The translations under genes were made by a program, and so were the position numbers. A model generated the notes under the pieces. That model was not told where the DNA came from. It did no database searches and saw nothing but the letters and a program-made list of their open reading frames with translations. Shown piece after piece: positions 43,158 through 50,277 of a stretch of 50,277 nucleotides of DNA. Origin of the DNA: Vreelandella glaciei (GTDB lineage: Bacteria; Pseudomonadota; Gammaproteobacteria; Pseudomonadales; Halomonadaceae); assembly GCF_013415125.1 (NCBI RefSeq), contig NZ_JACCDE010000036.1:1-50277 (forward strand). Reading direction: 5' to 3'. Each line of letters opens with the position of its first letter. Within the stretch, counting starts at the first letter, position 1.

Positions 43158-44933
43158 ATGGCGGTCACCTATGGGGGCGTCGGTCGCTTGGCAACAGCGC
43201 TGGCATTGATGTGGATAACCACAGGCGCAGTGGCCGAACAACCTTTGCGCATCGAACAACTGCAGCGCTGCGGCGGCCTGCTGCAGATGGATATTCAAGA
43301 ATTTTGCCTTCAGGCCAGTGGGCTTGATGAGGGCGAATTTCAGGTAACGCTGAACGGCACGCCCCTCCCAGCAGAGGCGATCGACCATGATAGCGACCGG
43401 CTTCGTATCCGCCTCAATAGCGCTGATGCGCAAAGCGGCCCGCTGTGGCTTTCACAGCACGAGCAGGCCAGCAATCCAGTCTGGGTCAGCCTCAAGGGCA
43501 GCAATGTGGTAGCAGCCACCGAGCAAGAGGTGGCGAAGAACATGGATGGCATCACTACCTATGTGGACTTGGTCAGCCTGATTATTGAAGAGAGCCACGA
43601 TGGTGCCCAAGAAGCCCAGCGTTTAGCAGACAAGTACGGTGCCGAAGTGGTCGGCATGATTCCACCCCTCAACACCTATCAGTTGCGCTTGCCTGTCAGC
43701 GACCTGGATGAACGCGACGCACTGGTACTCAGGCTGGGTAACGAAGTCAGTGTGGATGCCGTAGTGACCGAGGAGTCAGGGGCAGAGGAAAGCATCGAGA
43801 GCGAGACAAGCAGCCCGCCCGATGCGGATGACCAGGAGTGGGCGTCGAATCGTTTTCTGGACGCCGTTAACTTTTACCAGCGCCGACTATCGCTTGAGGG
43901 GCTGGACGGTGATATTGAGACACAGCCAATCCGCATTGGCGTTATCGAACGCGAGGTCGATTTCGACGCTCCCGATTTTGCGGATTACCTGGGGGAGTGC
44001 CGCGCCGAAGCGACAAGAACCTGCGTTTATGCCCGCGATGCCGCCAAACCCGACGGGCATGGTACGACCGTCACCGGCGTATTGGCCGCGGCCTGGAATG
44101 AAGGCGGCAACAGCGGCTTTCTGCGTGGGCTGGATGAGGTAGGCCCTGGCTTCGATGTGATTGTGGACCGCAACTCGGATGCGGGCATCACCGCCAATGT
44201 CGCCGCCTCGGTCAATCTGGTCGAGGACGGGGTACGCGTGCTCAACTGGAGCTGGGGTATTCATCGCGTTGGGGCCATCGACATCAACGGCAAGGAAATC
44301 GATTCACTGGTGCGTTCGGGCATCGCCATGAGCGGTTATGAAGAGCTGCTTGAAGAGTTCTTCCTGTGGCTACGCGAGGCGCACCCCGATGTCGTGGTCG
44401 TCAATTCAGCGGGCAACGCGTCCTCCTATTCGGGAAGAGACGAGTATCGTCTGCCCTCCTCTTTCGTGACCGATCAGCTGTTCGTGGTGGGTGGCCATCA
44501 GCGCAGCGATGAGGATGTCCAGGTCGAGGATCCCCGCTACGTGATCAAACGCAACGCTTCGAATATCGATATGCGTGTGGATATCACCGCCGCCGCCTGT
44601 GTGCGAGGCTCTTCACTACTAGAAGGTGAGCAAGGCGAGGCGCACTGCGGCACTTCCTACGCGACGCCGCTGGTAGCTGGCCTGTTAGCAGCCATGATGT
44701 CGATCGAGCCCGAGCTTACTCCCGCGCAGCTACGCATGCTGCTGCGCCGTAGCGCCATGACCATCGGTGAAGAGTACGATTTCGAACCAACGGACGCTGA
44801 TGACCTGACAGCCCCGATACTGCCCTCCGAACGCGCCAATGAGCTTAACCACCCGGATATCGGCCTCTCAGCCCGGCTCAACATGTACAAGGCACTGGAC
44901 CTAACCGTACAAAGCCTAAACCGGGAACGCTAA
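43158..44933 (+). CDS. Secreted S8-family serine peptidase, atypical
   Basis: 591 residues with signal peptide (MAVTYGG...AVA-EQ). A prodomain-like part with a beta-rich region precedes the subtilase domain from about residue 240. His is in DGHGTTVTGVLAA (His301), oxyanion Asn in VVVVNSAGNAS and nucleophile in CGTSYATPLVAG (Ser500). The usual Asp motif (D-S/T-G) reads VIEREVDFDAPDF, so the triad Asp appears to be Glu264 unless a nearby Asp (268 or 270) substitutes. Pairs of cysteines (GECRAEATRTC; ACVRGS with HCGTS) may form disulfides. It could be a true protease with a relaxed triad or an inactive one. TTTGGAG precedes the ATG. Confidence 0.85.
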   Translation: MAVTYGGVGRLATALALMWITTGAVAEQPLRIEQLQRCGGLLQMDIQEFCLQASGLDEGEFQVTLNGTPLPAEAIDHDSDRLRIRLNSADAQSGPLWLSQHEQASNPVWVSLKGSNVVAATEQEVAKNMDGITTYVDLVSLIIEESHDGAQEAQRLADKYGAEVVGMIPPLNTYQLRLPVSDLDERDALVLRLGNEVSVDAVVTEESGAEESIESETSSPPDADDQEWASNRFLDAVNFYQRRLSLEGLDGDIETQPIRIGVIEREVDFDAPDFADYLGECRAEATRTCVYARDAAKPDGHGTTVTGVLAAAWNEGGNSGFLRGLDEVGPGFDVIVDRNSDAGITANVAASVNLVEDGVRVLNWSWGIHRVGAIDINGKEIDSLVRSGIAMSGYEELLEEFFLWLREAHPDVVVVNSAGNASSYSGRDEYRLPSSFVTDQLFVVGGHQRSDEDVQVEDPRYVIKRNASNIDMRVDITAAACVRGSSLLEGEQGEAHCGTSYATPLVAGLLAAMMSIEPELTPAQLRMLLRRSAMTIGEEYDFEPTDADDLTAPILPSERANELNHPDIGLSARLNMYKALDLTVQSLNRER

Positions 44934-44949
44934 GCTCACCACCAGCAAA

Positions 44950-44983
44950 CGAAAACGCCCACCTGCCAGGTGGGCGCTTTTCG
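44950..44983. terminator. Bidirectional terminator between the S8 protease and mdaB
   Basis: CGAAAA-CGCCCACCT pairs with AGGTGGGCG-CTTTTCG around a GCC loop, with one bulged C. T runs on both strands serve the converging genes. Confidence 0.85.
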
Positions 44984-45006
44984 AACAGAGACTTAAGCTA
45001 ATGACA

Positions 45007-45585
45007 TTAGCCTAAGACTTTACGCAAATGGTCACGGTAATCGGCTTTGTTACGATCGACCTGTGGCACTTTCATCACATCGTTGGCGATGAACGTTGGC
45101 AGTGCCTCAAGGCCAATAAACTCCTGCGACTTATGGAACGGGAAATAAACACCCTCCACCCCACGCCCTTCAAAGAAGTTACCCGGCTCATCGAAGGCTT
45201 CTAAAGGTGCATTCCAGGTCAGCGACAGCATATAGCGACGGCCTTGCAGCAAACCACCGCTGCCGTACTGTTTGGTTGGGTCTTGGCGGCTACGGCCATC
45301 ACTGGCATACAGAGAACCGTGGCCTTCGGTGAACACTTCATCGATGTAGCGCTTCACGATCCAGGGCGCACCCATCCACCAGCCAGGCATCTGGTACACA
45401 ATAGTGTCTGCCCATAGGTAGTGTTGCACCTCGGTTTCAAGATCGTAGCCTTGATCAATGACCGTCTCACGAATCTCGTAGCCCATCTCCTTGAGCGTAC
45501 TCACCGCCACGCCGTGTAGCGTATTATTGAGTTCACCGCCAGAGTGCGCAAAGGCCTTACCACCGTTAATTAGCAGAATCTTCAT
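45007..45585 (-). CDS. mdaB: NAD(P)H quinone reductase MdaB
   Basis: 192 residues, strikingly similar to E. coli MdaB as recalled: LLINGGKAFAHSGGELNNTL, WADTIVYQMPGWWMGAPWIVKRYIDEVFTEGHGSLYASDGRSRQDP, KQYGSGGLLQGRRYMLSLTWNAPLEAF and LPTFIANDVMKVP. It carries FAD and reduces quinones by two electrons, protecting against oxidative stress. GGGGAG lies 11 bases before the ATG. It is divergent from a LysR regulator that is its probable controller. Confidence 0.95.
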   Translation of the reverse strand: MKILLINGGKAFAHSGGELNNTLHGVAVSTLKEMGYEIRETVIDQGYDLETEVQHYLWADTIVYQMPGWWMGAPWIVKRYIDEVFTEGHGSLYASDGRSRQDPTKQYGSGGLLQGRRYMLSLTWNAPLEAFDEPGNFFEGRGVEGVYFPFHKSQEFIGLEALPTFIANDVMKVPQVDRNKADYRDHLRKVLG

Positions 45586-45771
45586 CTAACACTTTCTCCC
45601 CAAGAGGTTGATCATCAGCGCTAACAGAAGTAGACGTGACGTTCTTGGCGCATATTGTGGGAGTTACGATGAGAAAAAAGAAGCGATGCTGAGGCAAGAC
45701 ACTTTTGATTTAAAGTCAACAATACTCAGCGTAGAGTACGTCAATATTCGCTTCTTTATGGAAAGCCTTCA

Positions 45772-46674
45772 ATGAAAAGTACCCTTGAAGAGCAACAAGC
45801 CTTTGTCACCGTCGTGGATAGTGGCTCGATCACCAGTGCCGCTGAACGGCTGGGCATTAGCGTTTCTGGCGTAAGCCGCGCGCTGAACCGGCTAGAGCAA
45901 AAACTGGGCGCCACCCTGCTGCGCAGAACCACACGCCGCTTGGAGCTTACCGAAGAGGGCGAAACACTCCTTGAGCACTGCCGCCGTATCCTGGCCGCCG
46001 TGGAAGAAGCCGAAGAGGCGATGCTAGATCGCCACAATCAGCCTCAAGGTCGGCTGCGTATTAACGCCGCCCCCAGCTTTATGCAGTTCGTGATTGTGCC
46101 ATTGATTGGCGAGTTCCGCGCCAGCTATCCAGGCATCACACTAGAATTAGATACCCATGACCGCTTTGTCGACCTTTTAGAACAGCGGGTCGATCTAGCC
46201 ATTCGCATCGGCGAACTGGAGGATTCATCACTACACGCCCGGCTACTTGGCTACAGCCCCTTGCGCCTTCTGGCCAGCCCCGCGTATCTCGAACGCGCCG
46301 GCGTACCGCAAAGCATTGAAGACCTCCAAGCTCACAGCCTGCTGGGTTTCAGCCAGCTCGATCACCTTAATCAATGGCCGCTCATCCTCGCAGACGGCAA
46401 ACGTTTACACATCACGCCCACGCTATCCGCCTCCAGCGGCAGCACCTTAATAGAGCTCGCCATAGCGGGGGAAGGAGTTGTTTGCCTGGCCGACTTCATG
46501 ACCATCGCACCCCGCCAGAATGGCGTGTTGGTAGATGTATTACCCGACTGCACCACGCTACAAACCCAAGCCGTCAACGCCGTTTACTACCGACAAGCCA
46601 CGCTTTCTCAACGTACCCGGCTATTTATGGAGTTTCTGGCCGAACGACTACCAGGTAAGTATTTGAGTGCTTAA
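45772..46674 (+). CDS. LysR-family regulator divergent from mdaB
   Basis: 300 residues. The winged HTH is EEQQAFVTVVDSGSITSAAERLGISVSGVSRALNRLEQKLGATLLRRTTRRLELTEEG, and the effector domain runs from about 90 to 290 with RLRINAAPSFMQFVIVPLI. The 186-base shared promoter region with mdaB makes regulation of the quinone reductase likely, as in other divergent LysR pairs. GGAAAG precedes the ATG. It converges on the esterase gene with a nine-base gap and no obvious terminator. Confidence 0.88.
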   Translation: MKSTLEEQQAFVTVVDSGSITSAAERLGISVSGVSRALNRLEQKLGATLLRRTTRRLELTEEGETLLEHCRRILAAVEEAEEAMLDRHNQPQGRLRINAAPSFMQFVIVPLIGEFRASYPGITLELDTHDRFVDLLEQRVDLAIRIGELEDSSLHARLLGYSPLRLLASPAYLERAGVPQSIEDLQAHSLLGFSQLDHLNQWPLILADGKRLHITPTLSASSGSTLIELAIAGEGVVCLADFMTIAPRQNGVLVDVLPDCTTLQTQAVNAVYYRQATLSQRTRLFMEFLAERLPGKYLSA

Positions 46675-46683
46675 ATCCCTCGG

Positions 46684-47583
46684 TCAGCCGCCTCGAGTGC
46701 CCAGAAGCTGCTTGAGGACACGTGACTCCAGCACAAAGGGGACGGACATATGATCTTCACCCTCCACTTTATGGAAACTGCTGCGCAAACCGTATGCCGA
46801 CAGATCTTCAAGCCGCTGATACAGCTGACTAGCATCCTGCTGGTTCTGGAGTGAGTCGTTGTCGGCCACGGCCAATGACAAGCTGTGATGGATGACATTT
46901 ACCTCTTCGGCCTCAACCTGTTGCCTGAAGTCGCGTTCATGCTTCAACAAGTAGCTATCGTTCCACCAGAGGCTGGGGCTGGCGGCGACGATGTGGTCAA
47001 ACAGATCCGGCCGGGTAAATAAGGCATAAATCGCAAACATACCGCCAAAAGAGTGACCATAAAGACTCTGGTGATTAGCATCCACAGTGAAGCGCTCGGC
47101 AATAGCAGGCATTAAGCTGTGCTCGATAAAATCCAGCAACTCATCCTGCCCGCCCTGCGGTGGCGTGTTCTGCTCTTCTGCCACCGGCGGTGATAAGTCG
47201 TAAGAGCGGCGCAAGAAGTTATGCGGCGCTTCACCCGGATAAGCAATACCAACGATAATGGCTTGGCGGAACTGTTCCTGTGCCCGCTTGGCCTCATGTA
47301 AGGAAGCGAAATAAGCGTTGCCATCCAACACATAGATCACCGGGTAACCGCCGCTGTCAGGCACCGCGCCTTCCGGTTTGCTGATCAGGATACGATAGGT
47401 GGCGCCTTGTTGGTTTTGCATCTTCCACTCCAGCGTCTGATCCAGCGTCACCTGACGCTCGTCCATGGCTGGCGACGCCTGAGCCTGCGATTTGGATACT
47501 GATACAGTCAACAAGACCAGCCCGGCAAACATTAAATTATTAACGAGCAGTTTCAAAAATCGTTTCCTCCACGATACTGGCAT
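46684..47583 (-). CDS. IroE-like periplasmic esterase (esterase D fold)
   Basis: 299 residues from the ATG at 47583, which sits four bases after the receptor stop; an upstream in-frame ATG is inside the receptor gene. A signal peptide (LVNNLMFAGLVLLTVSVSKSQAQA) precedes an esterase D-type hydrolase (PF00756): nucleophile in YGHSFGGMFAIYAL, His in GEDHMSVP, and a VIYVLDGNAYF start strand. IroE/Fes-type esterases open or trim ferric siderophores (enterobactin, salmochelin) in the periplasm or cytoplasm. Position behind a siderophore receptor fits that role. The siderophore itself is unknown. Confidence 0.83.
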   Translation of the reverse strand: MPVSWRKRFLKLLVNNLMFAGLVLLTVSVSKSQAQASPAMDERQVTLDQTLEWKMQNQQGATYRILISKPEGAVPDSGGYPVIYVLDGNAYFASLHEAKRAQEQFRQAIIVGIAYPGEAPHNFLRRSYDLSPPVAEEQNTPPQGGQDELLDFIEHSLMPAIAERFTVDANHQSLYGHSFGGMFAIYALFTRPDLFDHIVAASPSLWWNDSYLLKHERDFRQQVEAEEVNVIHHSLSLAVADNDSLQNQQDASQLYQRLEDLSAYGLRSSFHKVEGEDHMSVPFVLESRVLKQLLGTRGG

Positions 47584-47587
47584 CTCA

Positions 47588-49996
47588 TCACCACTGGTAA
47601 GCGATACTGCCAATCAGGCTGCGGCCGGCACCACGATAGCAATAGATGCCCTCACAGGAGATATGCTCTTCGTCCGTCACGTTAGTGGCATTGAGGCTGG
47701 CACGAACCCCCTGCAAAGAGCCCGCGAAATCATAGTGAGCCGCCATATCAATCAGGCTGTATGCACTATTTTTATTGCTGTTGGCATTATCAATGTACTC
47801 ACTACCGATGTAGCGCACTCCTCCGGCAAGATGCAGTCGTTCCAACGCAGGTACGCGATAATCCACCCAAAGGGACGCCAGATGGCGCGGGGTGTTCGCC
47901 AGGTCACTCCCTTCATTGCCATCATTATCTGCGGTGATTTCGCTGCGGTTGTAGTTGTAGCTTGCGGTCATGCGTAGGTCGTCGGTGACATTTCCAACGG
48001 CCTCAAGCTCCAACCCACGGGTGCGCACTTCTCCGGTTTGTACTTGAAATAGCGGGTTCTCGATATCGGTGGTTTTACGATTGGTTTCATCGATCTGATA
48101 GATCGCCGCCGTCAGCATCGTCTCTCTGCCTACTGGCTGGTATTTCAGCCCCAGCTCAAACTGCTCACCTTCGGTAGGATCGAAGTCATTACCGCTCACA
48201 TCGGTACCGCTCTCAGGCAGGAACGATTGCGCATAGCTGAAGTACGGCGACAGCCCCGAATCAAATGCGTAGAGTGCGCCCAAGCGCCAAGTATTTTTCT
48301 CATCCCGGCTTTCGCTGACAGTACCGGTGAGGTTGTTGCGAGTCTCGTCGCGCGCCCAGTCGCGACGTATGCCTGCGGTCAAACGCCAGTTATCGAGCTT
48401 GACCTGATCCTGTAAGTAAAGGCCTCTGCGGTGGGTTTCCCCACTGTCGTTTGTCCAAACGTTATTCGGCTGGGCTACAGGCTGACTGTAATCCGGATTG
48501 TCGATATCGATCGACGGTGCGCTACCACCCGCATAAATAACATCGTTCTCAAGATAAGCGTAGTCAGCGCCTAACATTACTTGGTGTTCCACCTTGCCCT
48601 GATCAAAAGTCGCCATCAGCCTAGTATCAGCACTAAGAGACTCCATCTCTTCGTAAAGACCGACACTGCTCCGGCTCAGCGTTGTACCGGATAAGGTGCC
48701 TGCTGAGAGGTACTGGTTGGTGGTATCCACCTGACCGTAGCGTACATTTTGCTGCAGCTGTAGCTGGTCACTCCAACGGTGATTAAATTCATAGCCCAGT
48801 GCCCACTGCTCTTGATCCAGCTTATCGAAGTCTTCATCGCCAGACCAAAAATGGGTCAGGTTATCACCGTCTTGGTAAGGACGCGGTGATGCAGAGGTCT
48901 GGCGCTCCTGATACTGGGTAATAAAGGTAATGTCAGTACGCTCGCTCATCTGCCAATGAAGGGTTGGCGCCAGCAGGGTGACGTCATTATCGACCTGTTC
49001 AATATCCGTTTGTGCGTCGCGCATAACGCCCACCAAACGGTACTGCACATCACTGCCCATTTCCCCGCCGACATCGAACTGGCCTTGCAGATGGTTATGG
49101 CTTCCCACCTGCAGTTGCACTTCCTGGGGCGCATCAGCACTTGGACGTTTGCTAACCCGGTTCACCAGCCCACCCGGTGATAGCTGACCATAGCGCATCG
49201 AATCGGGGCCTTTGACTACCTCAATGCGTTCCAGGTTATAGGGCACGGTGGAGTAGTAGGAGAGCCAGCCACTATTGGGTTGGCGCAAACCATCCAGGAA
49301 ATCGCCATGATATACCGTCGGATAACCCCTCACCGAGATCAAGTCAAAGCGCGGGTCCATCCCCGCTGCTTCAACCCGAACCCCAGCCGTATAAGCCACT
49401 GCCTGCTCTACTGACGACGGCTGGCGGTCACGTAGCTGCTCTTCGGTGACCACGCTGATACTTTGCGCAAGCTCTATCAGCGGTGTATCGGTTTTACTAC
49501 CCGCCGAGGTGCTAAAGGCCAAATAGCCATCACTACTGATTCGGCTGCCCACCACTGCTACGGTATCCAACACCATGTTTTCTGCAGTACCTGTTTTTTC
49601 CATTACATAGTCCGCAGGCCCCCGCTTGACCACTTTCAAACCACTGCCCTGAAGCAACTGGGCAAACCCCTCCTCCACGCTATAACGCCCATTCAATCCA
49701 GCGCTTTGCAGGTCATCAGTGAGATTAGCGGGGAAGGACAACACAATGCCCGCATGGCTGGCGAATTGACTCAATACACTGCCCAACGATCCTGGTTCGA
49801 TGCTGTATGCCTGCTGGCTAGCAGCCTGTTGCGCCTGCCCGTCCGCTGTTTGCACCTGCGCTGCCTGTAGGGGCAAAAGCGACATCGAACTCATCAGGGC
49901 ACAGCCCAGGGCGATACCGCCAAACGCGCACGAGGATTTGCAATGGTGATATCGAAGGGATATGAGTGTCTGCTTGGGGTTAAAGGATGTGGTCAT
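47588..49996 (-). CDS. TonB-dependent siderophore receptor with STN domain
   Basis: 802 residues. After the signal peptide (LLPLQAAQ) comes an STN domain (about 65-115: YSIEPGSLGSVLSQFASHAGI...LLQGSGLKVVKRGPADYVM), the part that signals to an anti-sigma factor in FecA, FpvA and FoxA. The plug has QSISVVTEEQLRDRQPSSVEQAV and RIEVVKGPDSMRYGQLSPGGLVNRVSKRP, characteristic of TIGR01783 siderophore receptors; the barrel ends in SIAYQW. No fecI/fecR-like sigma/anti-sigma pair lies in the window. The IroE-like esterase begins four bases after the stop. No Fur box was recognised upstream. The exact ligand is unknown, but ferric hydroxamate/catecholate siderophores are the likely class. Confidence 0.9.
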   Translation of the reverse strand: MTTSFNPKQTLISLRYHHCKSSCAFGGIALGCALMSSMSLLPLQAAQVQTADGQAQQAASQQAYSIEPGSLGSVLSQFASHAGIVLSFPANLTDDLQSAGLNGRYSVEEGFAQLLQGSGLKVVKRGPADYVMEKTGTAENMVLDTVAVVGSRISSDGYLAFSTSAGSKTDTPLIELAQSISVVTEEQLRDRQPSSVEQAVAYTAGVRVEAAGMDPRFDLISVRGYPTVYHGDFLDGLRQPNSGWLSYYSTVPYNLERIEVVKGPDSMRYGQLSPGGLVNRVSKRPSADAPQEVQLQVGSHNHLQGQFDVGGEMGSDVQYRLVGVMRDAQTDIEQVDNDVTLLAPTLHWQMSERTDITFITQYQERQTSASPRPYQDGDNLTHFWSGDEDFDKLDQEQWALGYEFNHRWSDQLQLQQNVRYGQVDTTNQYLSAGTLSGTTLSRSSVGLYEEMESLSADTRLMATFDQGKVEHQVMLGADYAYLENDVIYAGGSAPSIDIDNPDYSQPVAQPNNVWTNDSGETHRRGLYLQDQVKLDNWRLTAGIRRDWARDETRNNLTGTVSESRDEKNTWRLGALYAFDSGLSPYFSYAQSFLPESGTDVSGNDFDPTEGEQFELGLKYQPVGRETMLTAAIYQIDETNRKTTDIENPLFQVQTGEVRTRGLELEAVGNVTDDLRMTASYNYNRSEITADNDGNEGSDLANTPRHLASLWVDYRVPALERLHLAGGVRYIGSEYIDNANSNKNSAYSLIDMAAHYDFAGSLQGVRASLNATNVTDEEHISCEGIYCYRGAGRSLIGSIAYQW

Positions 49997-50220
49997 CTTT
50001 ATCTCGTTAATTCCAGGATCGGTTGCTTTATCTCTGGGTCGAACGAGATCGGAAAAGGGACAATAAATAATCCAACTTTTTATTCGCTAGCTTTGAGGGT
50101 TACCCAATATTGCGTCAGTCGGTCGACGCTAACCGGCAACGCATTGGCAATGGCTTGTAAGTACCTGATATAAAGTTTTCGTGTAATATCCATGCCAGGA
50201 TTTCTGACACGGACAGAACC

Positions 50221-50277
50221 ATGGAAAAACGCTTCGTTGCCCCTCTCACTGAACCTGAACAACAGACGCTGACCTCC
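50221..50277 (+). CDS. Start of an unidentified protein, possibly IS630-type transposase (partial)
   Basis: Nineteen codons, MEKRFVAPLTEPEQQTLTS, open to the window edge. The pattern of a short basic start followed by LTxxEQxTL is seen in IS630-family transposases and related HTH proteins. No convincing ribosome site precedes the ATG (ACGGACAGAACC). The call is a guess from very little sequence. Confidence 0.35.
   Translation, partial: MEKRFVAPLTEPEQQTLTS

Noticed and set aside
49997..50110. Fur box upstream of the siderophore receptor
   Set aside because: The region is A+T-rich but no stretch matched the Fur consensus well enough; the best partial matches lacked the dyad.
1..50277. CRISPR arrays, rRNA or tRNA genes
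   Set aside because: No regularly spaced repeats and no recognisable rRNA or tRNA sequence were seen on reading; this is not a substitute for a covariance-model search.

Overview
The window looks like chromosome of a moderately halophilic gammaproteobacterium, most likely Halomonas or another Halomonadaceae member. This is inferred from the gene set (membrane PQQ glucose dehydrogenase, fused LplT-Aas, MsrPQ, DUF2157/DUF4401/GDYXXLXY operon, RES/Xre pair) and from acidic exported proteins; no rRNA or other marker gene is present, so the genus is not proven. I saw no rRNA, tRNA or CRISPR array.

Left core region (1-12.1 kb): the tail of an unidentified gene; a secreted PPC-repeat protein behind a near-consensus Fur box; a small RlpA-like protein; a CurA-type oxidoreductase; then glucose dehydrogenase (gcd) converging on a TonB-dependent receptor that closely resembles E. 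coli PqqU/YncD, the PQQ importer. No PQQ biosynthesis genes lie nearby, so the pair suggests a periplasmic glucose oxidation module fed by scavenged cofactor. Then come a Pmp3/YqaE membrane peptide, a nucleoside deaminase, a DAACS symporter, a DUF6438 lipoprotein, a DUF2389 protein and a CspA-type cold shock protein.

Accessory island (about 12.15-24.03 kb): an IS3-family element (IS407-like) with an inactivated transposase abuts an IS66 fragment, which abuts an in-frame pgk::apgM chimera lacking its start, followed by an intact P-type cation ATPase. Two decayed IS1595-type copies in opposite orientation bracket an apparently intact two-gene operon (ATP-grasp ligase plus CocE/NonD S15-type hydrolase) and a CsbD gene. 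To the right are a DUF2384-type antitoxin remnant and a truncated helicase with an amber codon in a conserved motif. The island reads as more G+C-rich than its surroundings and is full of broken genes; the ATPase and the ATP-grasp/hydrolase pair are the intact cargo.

Right core region (24.1-50.3 kb): flavodoxin-like protein, RlmA, an EamA exporter with divergent LysR regulator, an XRE-type regulator divergent from a three-domain LplT-PlsC-AAS lysophospholipid repair protein, a DUF952 gene under a MerR/SoxR-type promoter, a BAAT-like hydrolase, a RES/Xre toxin-antitoxin pair, a MscS channel, the three-gene DUF2157 operon, an FMN-binding glutamate-synthase-like protein, MsrPQ (periplasmic Met-sulfoxide repair), an atypical S8 protease, MdaB with divergent LysR regulator, and a siderophore receptor with STN domain coupled to an IroE-like esterase. 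The window ends in the first codons of what may be an IS630-type transposase. Redox and quinone functions recur here (MdaB, MsrPQ, SoxR-like box, flavodoxin), but I see no evidence that they form one regulon.
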